This document shows positions 30,929 through 41,211 of a DNA stretch of 64,000 nt, one piece after another. The notes beneath the pieces were generated by a model, which had not been told where the DNA came from, made no database searches, and saw only the letters and a program-made list of their open reading frames with translations. The stretch lies in assembly GCF_018304825.1 (NCBI RefSeq), contig NZ_CP072649.1, positions 310,001-374,000 on the forward strand, in the 5' to 3' direction. Position numbers and translations under genes: made by a program. Within the stretch, counting starts at the first letter, position 1. Each line of letters starts with the position of its first letter. The DNA comes from Chloracidobacterium validum (GTDB lineage: Bacteria > Acidobacteriota > Blastocatellia > Chloracidobacteriales > Chloracidobacteriaceae).

Positions 30929-33900
30929 CTAGAACGAAAACTTGAAAGCAAATTGGACGATGCGGGGGCCGGTCGTGGCTTCAAGAATGCGCCCAAAGTT
31001 GGGCGTCCCGACCACATTGCCCGGATTGGCAAAGTTGGTCTGGTTGAAGATGTTGAAGAACTCCGTCCGAAACTCGGCCCGGTAACGTTCCTGGAAAACG
31101 ATGAACTTGACAATCGAGAAGTCGGTGTTGGACTGCGCCGGCCCACGCAGCGTGTTGCGGCCCACCGTGCCGAAGTTGCCGACGCCCGTCGAGGGAATGA
31201 ACCGGCTGGTGTCGAAGTAGCGGTCGAGTCGGCGCCGCACATCACCGGAGAGGCTGCCGTTGCCCTGACCGCCAGCGGCATAGGACGCGCGCGCGCCATC
31301 ACTGAGCCCCGTGCTGCTTGCAATGGTAAAGGGCAGCCCGGTTTGGAAAATCGAGACGCCGGAAAGCTGCCAGTTGTTGGCCAAGGCCTTGAGCGCAAAG
31401 TTATCACCGTCATACAGCTTAGGCAGGTCATAGACAAAGCTCACCACGAGCCGCTGTCGCCGGTCGAAATCCGCCGTCGCGCGGTTGCCGCGAAAGGTGG
31501 CCTGGTCGCCAAAGTCGGGTGAGACATCGCTCGTGCCAAGCGATGTCAGTTGCCCGGAGTATTCGTCAATCGTGTGCGACCAAGTATAGCTCACCAGCGC
31601 CTGCAAACCCTTGGACAGCCGACGGGTCACCGTCGCCTGAAGGGAGTTGTAGCTGGCCACGGCCGAAGATTCCTGAACCGTCACCGAGAAGGAGTTCAAC
31701 CCTGGTTGCGTGATCTGCGACAAAATGGTGCCAAATGGACTGGTCGTGCCGTTCGGTGCGAATGGCTGGTTGACATTCTTGAAGCGTTGAAGCTTGCGGG
31801 TCTGCGATCCAACGTAGCTGACCTCAAGTTGCGTGTCCTTGATGAACTCCCACTGGAAGCCAAAGGAGTACTGCTGAACGTAAGGCGTCCGCAAGTTGCG
31901 TCCCGGATAGATGCCCTGGACGGCCACTTGGCGCCCGCCCAGGCAGAAGGGCAGTCCACGGTTTGGACCAGGGCCCGCCGTGCAGCTCGTTCCGGGGAAA
32001 AATGAGGCGTTTCCGGTGTCAATCGGCCCCTGGACGGCCGGAATCGGCGCGAACGGGTTGGAAAACCCGCCGCCCGCCACCGCCGGGAAGAACGGAATGA
32101 GCGGAAACACCGGAAAGCTGAAGCTCGAATTGATGACGGTTCGCGCATTGAACCGGTCATAGTAGAGTCCATAGCCGGCGCGCACGACGAACCGATCGGT
32201 TGGCAGTGGCTTGAAGGCCACACCCAGGCGTGGCGCGAAGTTATTCCAGTCCGCATCGGTAAAGCCACGCCGAGTGTCGCGGGTAATACCCGGCAGCCCC
32301 ACCCGGTTGTTGGAAGGCACGAAGAAACCCGCAAATGTGCCGGCCAGATTTGAAACGCCGCCGGCCCCGGTGCCAACCGCGGCCCGCGCCGCTGCCTCGT
32401 CAAATGTGGCCATCAGCCCATCCACTTCGTAAAATGGCCCAAAGTAGTCATACCGAATGCCAAGGTTGACGGTCAAACGGCTGTTGACTTTCCAATCATC
32501 CTGGAAAAAAAGGGTGAAGTCATTGGCGCGAAAGTCACGCTTGGCGCCACCGGGTGAGATGACCGACAGAAATGGCGAAGTCAAACCGCCCGCCACCGAG
32601 GACAATCCAGGATTGACGCCTGTAATCAGAAACTCCGTGAACGGGAGCGTTGGAAGAAACTGCGGCGCGCGATTGACCGAACCGGCCGGGATGCCGAGCG
32701 CGGCAAACGCCCCAAGTCCGGCGGCATTGGCAAATCCACCCGTAAACTGGAGGAGTCCCCGCGCCCCGACGTTGAAGAACACCCGCTGCCGGTAGGGACG
32801 AATTTCACCGCCAAACTTCATCGAGTGTGCGCCGGCTGTGAGTGAGAGCGTATCACTGAAGGTAAACCCTTCGGTGGTATTGAAGCTGTCCGAAGTCGTC
32901 GCCGGGCCGATTGAGAACATGTTGGAGAACACAAAACCCGGCAGGCCCGGAAACAAGGCAGCGCTGGGTGAGTTGATGCCAAAATCGGCGGCCCGAAGCG
33001 GCTCGGTTGGTTTCCCCTGAGTAATCAGGCGATTGTAGCCAAACCGAAATTCATTGATCAGGGTGGGGCGAATGATGCTCGTCCACGAGGCGGTCGTCAC
33101 CCGGTTGTTGGTGATGGCATCCACTGGATAGCCGGGCAACTGAAGCGCGTTGCCGCCGCCAAACTGCCGAAACAGCCCTTGCTTGACGGTATTGTTGGCA
33201 AAGAAGAACTTGCCTGACACGCGGTTGTTGTCGTTGATTTGCCAGTCGCCGTTGAGGTTGAACTGCTCTTCGCGGAAGGTGGATTCCGCCACCCGGACGC
33301 CGGTCGTCCGCCCGTTGCCACTGGGGATGACAAACGTCCCGTCTGGATAACGCGCCTGAAGCAAGCGCACCTGCGGCGAGGTCGCAAAAACGGCCGAGTT
33401 GATGAAGTTGGCGAAGCCCGGCGCGCGACTCAGCGCAATGGCCCGAATCGAAGCCAGTGAGCGATCGTCGGTCAAGTCCGGGGCCGGATTGAACGGGGCA
33501 ATGCTGTTGTTGGTCGAGGTTCCGTTCGTTTCGCGTGTCCCCTGGTAAGAGCCAAAGAAAAACAAACGGTTTTTGACGACCGGCCCGCCAATCGTCGCGC
33601 CGTACTGCTTGCGGTTGTTCGCCTGACGTGGGATGCCGGCGCGCTTCAGAAAGAAGTTGTTGGCGTTGAGCGCTTGGTCGCGCAGGAAGAAATAGGCGTT
33701 GCCATGAAACTCGTTCGTCCCGCTCTTGGTAATCGCCGCCACCACGCCCCCGACGTTGCGCCCGGCCGAGGCATCGTACTGACTCGTCTGCACGATGAAT
33801 TCTTGCAGGGTGTCCGTGGCTGGAACGGCCAGGTTGGCAAATGAACCCGTCCCAATCGAGTTCACGTCAATCCCGTTGATGAGGATGGAATTGCTCGTCG

Positions 33901-34567
33901 TGCGCTGGCCGTTGACATTGATGGCGGTGTCGCCACGTCCGACTTCCGAGGTATTGAAAATATTGGAAGCCGCTCCGGCCGACAGGGCAAGCAACTGCTG
34001 GAAGTTGCGCGTTGGGAGCGGAAGCTGGCGGATGTTGCGCTCGTCCACGACGCGCCCGTGGGCTGCCGAGTCGGCCTGAATCAGTGGCGCTTCACCTGAC
34101 ACGTTGATGACTTCCGACGCGGCCTCGCCAATTTCAAGCGCAATGTCATTTGTGGTGACGCCAGTGATATTGACCGTAATGTTTTCGGTCACGCTGGTTT
34201 TGAAGCCTGAGGCCCGGACTTCAAGCCGGTATCTTCCCGGCGGCAGCAGCGTAAACACGTAGTCCCCATTGCCACCTGTCGTGACCTCGCGCTTGCTTCC
34301 CGTTGCTTGCTCGACCAGGGTCACGCTGGCCCCGCTGACGACCGCCCCCTGGGGGTCGCGGACCACACCGCGCAACTGTCCAGTGCTGGCAGACTGAGCC
34401 GAGGTTGGCACCGGCGCGCCAAGCAGCAAGGCGCACACGATGAGACCGACACTGGCCCGCGACATCCACCCAAGCCACCTGCCTGCCAAGCGGTCTTCGG
34501 GGAGCCAGTGCTGGTCGGTCGCCTTCCAGAGCTGACGCAAAAACCTGTCACATAACGCAAGGGTCAT
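30929..34567 (-). CDS. TonB-dependent receptor with carboxypeptidase-regulatory-like N-domain
   Basis: 1212-residue outer-membrane receptor of the Oar-like kind abundant in Acidobacteriota. After a signal sequence (ASVGLIVCALLLGAPVPTSAQ, about residues 38-58) comes a beta-sandwich CarboxypepD_reg-like domain (GQLRGVVRDPQGAVVSGASV, GDYVFTLLPPGRYRLEV), then the plug (LPLPTRNFQQLLALSAGA, VNGQRTTSNSILINGIDVNS) and a long 22-strand-type barrel ending in QFAFKFSF, whose terminal Phe suits outer-membrane assembly. Ligand unknown; family members take up large substrates such as oligosaccharides or metal chelates. ATG 34567 has an AGGTAGG site nine bases upstream; ATG 34465 would give a conventional short signal peptide. 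Confidence 0.92.
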   Translation of the reverse strand: MTLALCDRFLRQLWKATDQHWLPEDRLAGRWLGWMSRASVGLIVCALLLGAPVPTSAQSASTGQLRGVVRDPQGAVVSGASVTLVEQATGSKREVTTGGNGDYVFTLLPPGRYRLEVRASGFKTSVTENITVNITGVTTNDIALEIGEAASEVINVSGEAPLIQADSAAHGRVVDERNIRQLPLPTRNFQQLLALSAGAASNIFNTSEVGRGDTAINVNGQRTTSNSILINGIDVNSIGTGSFANLAVPATDTLQEFIVQTSQYDASAGRNVGGVVAAITKSGTNEFHGNAYFFLRDQALNANNFFLKRAGIPRQANNRKQYGATIGGPVVKNRLFFFGSYQGTRETNGTSTNNSIAPFNPAPDLTDDRSLASIRAIALSRAPGFANFINSAVFATSPQVRLLQARYPDGTFVIPSGNGRTTGVRVAESTFREEQFNLNGDWQINDNNRVSGKFFFANNTVKQGLFRQFGGGNALQLPGYPVDAITNNRVTTASWTSIIRPTLINEFRFGYNRLITQGKPTEPLRAADFGINSPSAALFPGLPGFVFSNMFSIGPATTSDSFNTTEGFTFSDTLSLTAGAHSMKFGGEIRPYRQRVFFNVGARGLLQFTGGFANAAGLGAFAALGIPAGSVNRAPQFLPTLPFTEFLITGVNPGLSSVAGGLTSPFLSVISPGGAKRDFRANDFTLFFQDDWKVNSRLTVNLGIRYDYFGPFYEVDGLMATFDEAAARAAVGTGAGGVSNLAGTFAGFFVPSNNRVGLPGITRDTRRGFTDADWNNFAPRLGVAFKPLPTDRFVVRAGYGLYYDRFNARTVINSSFSFPVFPLIPFFPAVAGGGFSNPFAPIPAVQGPIDTGNASFFPGTSCTAGPGPNRGLPFCLGGRQVAVQGIYPGRNLRTPYVQQYSFGFQWEFIKDTQLEVSYVGSQTRKLQRFKNVNQPFAPNGTTSPFGTILSQITQPGLNSFSVTVQESSAVASYNSLQATVTRRLSKGLQALVSYTWSHTIDEYSGQLTSLGTSDVSPDFGDQATFRGNRATADFDRRQRLVVSFVYDLPKLYDGDNFALKALANNWQLSGVSIFQTGLPFTIASSTGLSDGARASYAAGGQGNGSLSGDVRRRLDRYFDTSRFIPSTGVGNFGTVGRNTLRGPAQSNTDFSIVKFIVFQERYRAEFRTEFFNIFNQTNFANPGNVVGTPNFGRILEATTGPRIVQFAFKFSF

Positions 34568-34695
34568 GGCTCGATACCTACCTTTTTTTCAGCGGGAAAG
34601 CTTCCTGCGCCTAGCATCGGCATGCTGCACCCCATCCTGCTGCAACGCATCTGGCGCGTCATGCGAAAGCCAAGCATTTGAACGATTTGACGCGA

Positions 34696-34724
34696 AAGAT
34701 ACGCTTCGCTCAGAGGCGCGTCAA
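34696..34724 (-). promoter_or_regulatory. Putative promoter of the TonB-dependent receptor gene
   Basis: On the minus strand TTGACG (34724-34719), a 17-base spacer and TATCTT (34701-34696) lie about 130 bases upstream of the start. A leader of about 120 bases is implied. Confidence 0.5.
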
Positions 34725-34750
34725 TGGCGTAGTTCAAGCAAGCTGCCGAA

Positions 34751-34774
34751 GTGGGCCAGGCAGTGGGCCAGGCC
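34751..34774. repeat. 12-bp tandem duplication behind proC
   Basis: GTGGGCCAGGCA (34751-34762) and GTGGGCCAGGCC (34763-34774) differ in one base. It lies between the proC stop and the receptor promoter. Confidence 0.7.
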
Positions 34775-34806
34775 AGGACGCAAAACGGTTTCCGGCGCGG
34801 CCTCGA

Positions 34807-35622
34807 CTAGCTGTTGACCAGCTCGCGGGCGCGTTCTGTGGCCCGGACGACGGCTTTGATCAGCGTGACACGGAGCTTGCCTTCTTCGAGTTCAAGCAGT
34901 CCATCCACCGTGCAACCGGCCGGCGTCGTCACGCTGTCCTTGAGCAAGGCCGGATGTTGGCCAGTTTCAAGCGCCAGCTTTGCCGCCCCAAGCATGGTTT
35001 GCGCCGCCAGAAGCGTAGAAATGTCACGTGGGATGCCAAGTTTGACGCCGGCTTCCGACAAGGCTTCAAGCACAACGTAGATGTAGGCCGGCCCACTGCC
35101 GGAAAGTCCGGTGACGGCATCCATGAGTTTTTCTTCGAGGAAGGCCGTTCGACCAACGGCACTGAAGATTTCTTCAGCCATTTGCTGGTGTTCCAGGGTT
35201 GCACGGCGTCCCGCACAGAGGACGGACATGCCCTCGTTGAGGAGCGCTGGCGTGTTGGGCATGACGCGGATGACGGCGGCTGGGAACGGCAGTCGTTCCT
35301 CGATGAAGGCCGTATTGATCGACGCGGCGACGCTGATGAAAAGCTGCGAGGCTGAAACTGCCGGGGCGATGCTTTCCAGGACGGCAGCCATGTTCTGCGG
35401 CTTGACGGCCAAAATCACGATGTCGCGTCCGGCAACCGCCGCGGCATTGTCGGTTGTGACGGGGATGCCCAGTCGCAAGTCCACCCGCGCCATCGAAGAC
35501 GGACGGGCAACCGAACCAATCAGGTTGGCGCGCTCGACATCGGCTCGGCGAACCAACCCGGAAACCAGGGCTTCACCGAGTTTGCCGACGCCCAGAATGG
35601 CAATCTTTTTGTCGAAAAGCAT
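34807..35622 (-). CDS. proC: Pyrroline-5-carboxylate reductase
   Basis: 271 residues, last step of proline synthesis: NAD(P)H-dependent reduction of pyrroline-5-carboxylate. KIAILGVGKLGEALVSGLVR is the nucleotide-binding motif, AVKPQNM the conserved AVKP segment, RVMPNTPALLNEGMSVLC the central signature, and ALSGSGPAY-like TGLSGSGPAYIYVVLEAL plus DSVTTPAGCTVDGLLELE the catalytic dimer-interface region. ATG 35622 gives the usual N-terminus, without a visible ribosome site; a GTG at 35655 would add eleven residues. The gene reads toward the TonB-dependent receptor and has its own strand-mate arrangement but no proA/proB nearby. Confidence 0.95.
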   Translation of the reverse strand: MLFDKKIAILGVGKLGEALVSGLVRRADVERANLIGSVARPSSMARVDLRLGIPVTTDNAAAVAGRDIVILAVKPQNMAAVLESIAPAVSASQLFISVAASINTAFIEERLPFPAAVIRVMPNTPALLNEGMSVLCAGRRATLEHQQMAEEIFSAVGRTAFLEEKLMDAVTGLSGSGPAYIYVVLEALSEAGVKLGIPRDISTLLAAQTMLGAAKLALETGQHPALLKDSVTTPAGCTVDGLLELEEGKLRVTLIKAVVRATERARELVNS

Positions 35623-35785
35623 AGGAAGGGTGATCCAGTTCTGAAAAAATTCCACGCCAGCTTACCCGGCGGCAGTGGTGCATCCGGCACGGCGGCCACG
35701 CCAGCGGCAGGTGAGCCGTGACGCGCCCAGAGGGGCGTGAGCAAGTTGACATACCATGACAAGCTTCCGATGTGAAATCCTTGGG

Positions 35786-35815
35786 TTGACGAAGTCTTGG
35801 GATAAGAAGTGTACT
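35786..35815 (+). promoter_or_regulatory. Putative promoter of the CmoB-like gene
   Basis: TTGACG (35786-35791), 18 bases, TGTACT (35810-35815). The ATG at 35820 is only five bases past the -10, so transcription would begin at or next to the start codon: a candidate leaderless mRNA. Confidence 0.5.
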
Positions 35816-35819
35816 GTCT

Positions 35820-36590
35820 ATGATGAATGTTGACTTGGCCCAAAAACTACTTGCAGCCCAACGTTGGCACCACGACTTCGAGGTGCTCCCCGGACTGCGA
35901 ACAAACGGAGCCTACAACCCAGAGGGACTCTGGAACGAGCTGCACCTTCCGGCGGATATGACCGGCCTGCGGCTGGCGGATGTCGGCGCTTCAAACGGCT
36001 ACTTCAGCTTCAGTGCGCACCGGCCGGGTGCCGCCGTCACAGCGTTTGATTACCGGCACCGAGACAACTCTGGTTTTACGCTGTTGTCGCTGATTCAGGG
36101 CGTGGATATTCCACATCACCAAGTCAACGTCCTGGAACTATCCCCGGAGGTGTATGGGCAGTTTGACATCGTGTTGGCGCTTGGCTTGCTCTACCACACA
36201 CCTGACCCCTACCGCGCCCTGGTCAACTGCGCCAGCTTGGCGTCTCAGCGGCTGTTGGTCGAGTCGTACTGTATCGATCACCGGCTACCGGAGGCGCTGC
36301 GCGTAGAGCCCGTGATGCGCTTCCTGCCCGACCCGGAACGGTTCCCCAATCAAGGCCAGCCCAATGACGATCCCAGCAACTTCTGGGGCTTCACGTCGGT
36401 TTGCTTGAAGCAGATGCTGGAAGACGTCGGCTTTGCCGTGGATCGGATCCGGGTTGAAGCTGACCGGGTGCTGGCTGACGCGCACCGCGTTGGCGGGAAC
36501 GACCACCGCCTGCAACTCGCCTACCAGTGCTTTGACCACCAGCCCCCCACCGGCGATCCCCTGGACCCAGCCGCCTGGACGATTTTTTAA
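35820..36590 (+). CDS. CmoB-like SAM-dependent methyltransferase (DUF1698)
   Basis: 256 residues. It has the class I methyltransferase fold: LRLADVGASNGYFSFSAHRPG is the SAM-binding motif I, with FDYRH as the acidic end of strand 2 and FDIVLALGLLYHTPDPYRAL the catalytic-side motif. The combination WHHDFEVLPGLRTNGAYNPEGLW and LYHTPDP resembles CmoB, which carboxymethylates uridine 34 of tRNAs, but general DUF1698 proteins also modify sugars or lipids, so the substrate is unsure. No ribosome site precedes the ATGATG start and a good promoter lies right against it. The next gene begins 35 bases later on the same strand. Confidence 0.75.
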   Translation: MMNVDLAQKLLAAQRWHHDFEVLPGLRTNGAYNPEGLWNELHLPADMTGLRLADVGASNGYFSFSAHRPGAAVTAFDYRHRDNSGFTLLSLIQGVDIPHHQVNVLELSPEVYGQFDIVLALGLLYHTPDPYRALVNCASLASQRLLVESYCIDHRLPEALRVEPVMRFLPDPERFPNQGQPNDDPSNFWGFTSVCLKQMLEDVGFAVDRIRVEADRVLADAHRVGGNDHRLQLAYQCFDHQPPTGDPLDPAAWTIF

Positions 36591-36617
36591 CCGTGGCGAC
36601 TTTTTAGCCGTAGCGAA
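36584..36617. repeat. Imperfect 17-bp tandem duplication over the CmoB-like stop codon
   Basis: TTTTTAACCGTGGCGAC (36584-36600) and TTTTTAGCCGTAGCGAA (36601-36617), 14 of 17 identical. The stop codon TAA is in the first copy and the equivalent position of the second reads TAG. Confidence 0.78.
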
Positions 36618-36625
36618 CTGGTCCT

Positions 36626-39157
36626 ATGCTCTTTTCCTTGCGGATGCTCTGGCGTGAAATGCGTTCGATGTGGCGTCAGATGCTGTTTTTCCTCCTCTGC
36701 ATCGCCGTGGGAACGGGGCTTATCATGACCCTGCGGTCGGCAATCCAGAACATCCGAGCGGCGCTCGTCAAGCAGACGCGGAGCTTTCTGGCGGCAGATT
36801 TAGAGGTGCGTCTGCCCTATGGACGGGTCGCCGCGCTGCGCCCACGCCTTGATGAAATCCTGATGGCCTTTCCTGATGTTGGGCGCACGGATGTCATTGA
36901 ACTGGCAACCGGGGTCGTGGCTGACAATGAGGAGGCACTCCGTGTTCTGGTGCGCGCCGTGGATGAACACTACCCGCTGGATGGCCAAATTGCCCTGGAA
37001 GGCGATACCTACCGCTACGAACTTCTGGCCAATCGCGGCATTGTCGTCTCGGCGTCGCTGCTGGAGCGCCTTGATACCGGACTTGGGAAACCACTCAAGA
37101 TCGGCAATCAGTCCTTCACGATTCGGGGGGTATTCAAGCGCGAAGGTTCGTCGGCTGCCCTGGGTGAGGCTACGCCGGTGCTGATGACCAGTGCTGACCT
37201 CAAAACCACCGGGCTCCTCACTGCCGAGGGACGCGGGACGTACTTCATCCGGCTGCGTGTGGGCGACCGCCCCGACCGGGTGGAGGCCGTGGCGCAGACG
37301 CTCCGCCAAAGCCTGCCGGTCAACAGCGGCGCGTCGGTTGAGACCGCCCGCGCCCGCGAGGGGCGTGTCGTTGACCGCCTGGACGAAGCTGAGAACTTTT
37401 TTAGCCTCGTAGGCTTGGCGGTGACCATGCTCGGCGGCGTTGGGATTGCCAGCGTGACTTACACCATCATTGGTCAGCGCGTACGCGCCATCGCTGTTCT
37501 CAAATGCTTGGGAGCCTCCGATGCCCTTGTGTTTCGCGTGTATGCGCTCCAGATGGGGCTGCTTGGCCTGTTGGGGAGTGCCCTTGGTTGGGCGCTGGCT
37601 GAATTGTCCGGGCGGGTCTTTGGGCCAGACGTTGCCACCCGATTTCCGTTCCCGGTGGCGTTTGTCTTGACTTGGTCGGCGATTGGGCAGGGCTTTGGCG
37701 TTGGACTGATCGTGGCGCTGGCCTTTTCGGTTGTCCCCCTGGTGGGCATCCGCAATGTCAAGCCCAGCCTGCTGCTTCGGAGTCGCCACGAGGCACTCAG
37801 GCTGCCGCTGCGCTGGGTCATTCCAACAGGGCTGGCGGCCGTGGCTATGCTCTATGCGCTTTTCATCTGGCAGGCAGGGTCGTTCAGTCTCGGCAACACC
37901 ATGTTTCAGGCCATGGTTGTCACCTTGCTGGCGCTGTATGGCGTGAGTTGGGTGGTGATTCGTTTGGCGGGCGCGGCCCGGCAGGTTTCAGGCTTCACCC
38001 TGCGCTACGGACTGGCCGCCCTGCGGCGTCCGGGCAACCAAGCGGCAGTCATCGTGATGACCGTAGGCGTTGGCCTCTTCTTCGCGCTGACCGTGCGGTT
38101 GCTTGAACGGAATTTGCTCGACAGCGTCAACTTGGCTGCTTCTGAAAATCTGCCGAATCTTTTGCTGTTCAATGTCCTTCCGTCCCAAACGGACAGTGTC
38201 AGTGCCCTGGTTGAGCGTCAGGTTCAGGCAAAAACAACGTTTATTCCGATCATTTCGGCGCGGCTCACCGCCATTAACGGCCAGCGCATAGACTTTGCTG
38301 CCATCAAGGAAGCCAGCCGCCGGGCGGCCGTGGACCGGGAGTTTCGCCTCACGTACCGGTCAGAGCTGGATGCTGGCGAACAAATTGTTGAAGGGACGTG
38401 GTGGTTGGCGACCCCGGCTGAACCGCTGGAGTTGTCGCTGGAAACGTTCTTGCAAAAAAATCTCGGCGCGCGGGTGGGTGACCGCTTGACGCTCGACATT
38501 CAGGGGCGCGAGGTTTCGGGCGTCATTCGCAGTATTCGACGGATTGATCCCCGGCGGGGACAACAGTTTTTTGCCATCGTGGCGCGCCCCGGCGGCGTGC
38601 TCAGCCAGGCTCCCCAAACCTTTTTGGGAGCGGTCAAAACCGACGCCTTTGATCGCTCGCCCGATGCATATCGCAAGTTGACGCTGGCGCTGGTAAAAGG
38701 GTACCCGAACATTTCAGTTGCGTTGACCAGCGACTTCCTGAAAACCGTTCGTGCGATCCTGGATGGACTACAAGCGGCGTTGACAATGATTGGAACCTTG
38801 GTCGTCCTGAGCGGCGTCGCCATGCTGGTCGGGGCAGTTGCGCTCACGCGCTACCAACGACAGTATGAAACCGCCCTGCTCAAGACGCTTGGCGCGCGAT
38901 TTGTCACCCTCTTTGGCATGACCATCGTCGAGTATGGCGCACTGGGCGCGGCCGCAGCGGCAATTGGCGGCGGCGGCGCGTTGGGCGCAAGCTGGTATGT
39001 CACCTGCACCGTGCTGCGCACGGCATGGCAGCCTTTTTGGGGCGATTGGCTGATCGGCATCGCCGGGACGCTCGTACTCGTCATCGTGGTTGGCAGCGTT
39101 GCCAGTTGGGACATTCTCCGCAAAAAACCGCTCGGTGTGCTGCGGGGCGGCGACTGA
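36626..39157 (+). CDS. FtsX/YbbP-type ABC transporter permease
   Basis: 843 residues with two FtsX-like modules. One N-terminal span (MLFFLLCIAVGTGLIMTL, about 18-37) leads into a large periplasmic region, then three spans near 265-380 (FSLVGLAVTMLGGVGIASVTYTIIGQ and the GLLGLLGSALGWALA stretch). A second unit repeats this from about 400 to the end, closing with a GTLVVLSGVAMLVGAVAL span and DILRKKPLGVLRGG. This layout matches YbbP, LolC or ABC permeases that work with a small ATPase (YbbA or LolD type) on lipoproteins, lipids or toxic hydrophobic compounds. No ATPase gene is adjacent. The pairing with the CmoB-like gene looks incidental. Confidence 0.85.
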   Translation: MLFSLRMLWREMRSMWRQMLFFLLCIAVGTGLIMTLRSAIQNIRAALVKQTRSFLAADLEVRLPYGRVAALRPRLDEILMAFPDVGRTDVIELATGVVADNEEALRVLVRAVDEHYPLDGQIALEGDTYRYELLANRGIVVSASLLERLDTGLGKPLKIGNQSFTIRGVFKREGSSAALGEATPVLMTSADLKTTGLLTAEGRGTYFIRLRVGDRPDRVEAVAQTLRQSLPVNSGASVETARAREGRVVDRLDEAENFFSLVGLAVTMLGGVGIASVTYTIIGQRVRAIAVLKCLGASDALVFRVYALQMGLLGLLGSALGWALAELSGRVFGPDVATRFPFPVAFVLTWSAIGQGFGVGLIVALAFSVVPLVGIRNVKPSLLLRSRHEALRLPLRWVIPTGLAAVAMLYALFIWQAGSFSLGNTMFQAMVVTLLALYGVSWVVIRLAGAARQVSGFTLRYGLAALRRPGNQAAVIVMTVGVGLFFALTVRLLERNLLDSVNLAASENLPNLLLFNVLPSQTDSVSALVERQVQAKTTFIPIISARLTAINGQRIDFAAIKEASRRAAVDREFRLTYRSELDAGEQIVEGTWWLATPAEPLELSLETFLQKNLGARVGDRLTLDIQGREVSGVIRSIRRIDPRRGQQFFAIVARPGGVLSQAPQTFLGAVKTDAFDRSPDAYRKLTLALVKGYPNISVALTSDFLKTVRAILDGLQAALTMIGTLVVLSGVAMLVGAVALTRYQRQYETALLKTLGARFVTLFGMTIVEYGALGAAAAAIGGGGALGASWYVTCTVLRTAWQPFWGDWLIGIAGTLVLVIVVGSVASWDILRKKPLGVLRGGD

Positions 39158-39279
39158 CCTCGAACCGGATTCGGCGCGGCGTGACCCACGGCCTTGGATA
39201 AAACCAAAAATGCTTTAGAATGCCGCCCCGGAGCGGGTGCGTCTCCAGGCAGAGCCAGGACTCGGTGCCCGACAAATGT

Positions 39280-41211
39280 ATGCTGCGAACGATTGTTCGA
39301 TTTCGGGCTTGGTTCTTGGAAGGCGCGCGTGACCGGACACTTTCCGCCGCCAAACCGGTTGCCCATGCCCATCCCACCAAGGCGTGGTGGCAAGTGATGT
39401 GCCTGACCGGGGTGGATTACTTCTCCACGCTGGCTTACCAACCCTATATTGCCTTTCTGGCCGTTGGCGCGTTGGCCCCGGTCGCCACGCTGTTCCTGGT
39501 CGCGCTCACGCTGCTGGGCGCGGTGCCGATGTATTGGCGCGTTGCCCGTGAAAGCCCAAACGGGCAGGGGAGCATCGCCATGCTCGAACAGTTGTTACCG
39601 GGCTGGCGTGGAAAAACCTTCGTCCTGTGTCTGCTGGGCTTTGCGGCAACCGATTTCATCATCACGATGACCCTGTCGGCCGCCGACGCCGCCGAGCACT
39701 TGATTGAAAATCCCTTTGCCCCGCACTGGCTTGACCATCGGCTGCTCTTGACGTTCTTCCTGCTGGTGCTGTTGGGCGCCATTTTCCTCAAGGGCTTTGC
39801 CGAAGCCATTTACATTGCCGTTGGGCTGGTCATTGCCTTCATGGGGCTGAATGTCGTGGTCATCGGCCGCGGCCTGTATGAAATCGTCACGCATCCAGAG
39901 GTCTTTCCGCGTTGGCAGGAAGCCCTGACGGCTGGTAGCTCACACGGAAACCTATGGCTCATCCTGGTGCTGTCGTTGTTGTCTTTCCCAAAGTTGGCGC
40001 TCGGATTGTCCGGCTTTGAAACCGGCGTGACCGTCATGCCCCTGATCAAGGGGGATCCGTCCGATACACCGGAGCATCCAGCCGGGCGCATCCGCAATGC
40101 GAAGAAACTACTTTTGACCGCAGCGGTCATCATGTCGCTGGCGCTCATCGGTAGTTCGTTGGTTACGACACTGCTCATCCCGCCATCGGAGCTTGCGCCG
40201 CAGGGCAAGGCGGCCGGCCGCGCGTTGGCTTACCTTGCCCATGACTTCTTCGGCGTTGGGTTCGGCACGCTCTATGACCTGACGACGGCGGCGATTCTGT
40301 GGTACGCCGGAGCCTCAGCCATGGCTGGGCTGCTCAACCTCATCCCGCGCTACCTGCCGCGCTATGGCATGGCCCCCGAGTGGGCGCGCGCCAACCGTCC
40401 CCTGGTGATGGTCATTACGGGGGTTACGCTCTTTGTGACCTGGTTTTTCGATGCCAGCATCGAGGCGCAGGGCGATGCCTACGCCACCGGCGTGCTGATG
40501 CTCATGCTGTCGGCCTCGATTGCCGTTGTCATTTCGGCGCGCCGCGACGGCGGGTGGACCTACGTCGGGTTTTTGGCCATCGCGCTGGTGTTTACCTACA
40601 CGACGTTGGAAAACATCCGTGAGCGTCCCACCGGCTTGAAAGTTTGTCTGGCATTCATTTTGTCGCTCATCTTCGTGTCGCTCGTGTCACGGGCGCTCCG
40701 CGCCACGGAGTTGCGGACACGGCGCGTCGTTCTGGACGACAAAGCCCAGCGGTTTTTGCGCGAAGCCGTGCGAAACCACATGCTGCGGATTGCGGCCAAT
40801 CGGCCACAGACCGGAACCGAGCGCGAATACGCCCGCAAGCGCGCCGAACTCAAGCGCGTTCACCGCATCAACCATGACGAGCCGGTACTCTTTTTCGAGG
40901 TCAGTATTGCCAACCCATCCGAGTTCAACGACGATGTGCTGGAAGTGCATGGCGTGACTGTGGGCAAACACCGGATTCTACGCTGCGACAGCCCGGCCGT
41001 TCCCAATGCCATCGCCGCCTTTCTCCTTCACGCCCAGAAGGAAACCGGAGTCATCCCCGATGTCTATTTTGGGTGGACGGAAGGCAGCCCGATTGGCTAC
41101 GCCTTCAAGTATCTCTTCCTGGGCGAGGGCGACACGGCTCCGGTCGTTCACGAAGTCCTGCGCAAGGCCGTTGATAACCCGGAAAAACGTCCGTGCGTTC
41201 ACGTTGGTTGA
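39280..41211 (+). CDS. APC-superfamily transporter with KUP/KimA-like C-terminal domain
   Basis: 643 residues. About twelve hydrophobic segments fill residues 35-470, starting with the unwound-helix-like [22 protein letters not shown] where APC transporters bind substrate. The last 150 residues are soluble ([40 protein letters not shown]) and recall the cytosolic domain of KUP/KimA potassium importers. Potassium or an amino acid are both possible substrates; neither is shown by a diagnostic motif. ATG 39280 is chosen over ATG 39220 to keep the basic N-terminus compact. Its stop overlaps the next gene's start by 19 bases. Confidence 0.75.
   Translation: MLRTIVRFRAWFLEGARDRTLSAAKPVAHAHPTKAWWQVMCLTGVDYFSTLAYQPYIAFLAVGALAPVATLFLVALTLLGAVPMYWRVARESPNGQGSIAMLEQLLPGWRGKTFVLCLLGFAATDFIITMTLSAADAAEHLIENPFAPHWLDHRLLLTFFLLVLLGAIFLKGFAEAIYIAVGLVIAFMGLNVVVIGRGLYEIVTHPEVFPRWQEALTAGSSHGNLWLILVLSLLSFPKLALGLSGFETGVTVMPLIKGDPSDTPEHPAGRIRNAKKLLLTAAVIMSLALIGSSLVTTLLIPPSELAPQGKAAGRALAYLAHDFFGVGFGTLYDLTTAAILWYAGASAMAGLLNLIPRYLPRYGMAPEWARANRPLVMVITGVTLFVTWFFDASIEAQGDAYATGVLMLMLSASIAVVISARRDGGWTYVGFLAIALVFTYTTLENIRERPTGLKVCLAFILSLIFVSLVSRALRATELRTRRVVLDDKAQRFLREAVRNHMLRIAANRPQTGTEREYARKRAELKRVHRINHDEPVLFFEVSIANPSEFNDDVLEVHGVTVGKHRILRCDSPAVPNAIAAFLLHAQKETGVIPDVYFGWTEGSPIGYAFKYLFLGEGDTAPVVHEVLRKAVDNPEKRPCVHVG

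Noticed and set aside
34568-34806. Possible cobalamin riboswitch before the TonB-dependent receptor
   Set aside because: No B12-box-like element or conserved core could be recognised; only a plain promoter is visible.
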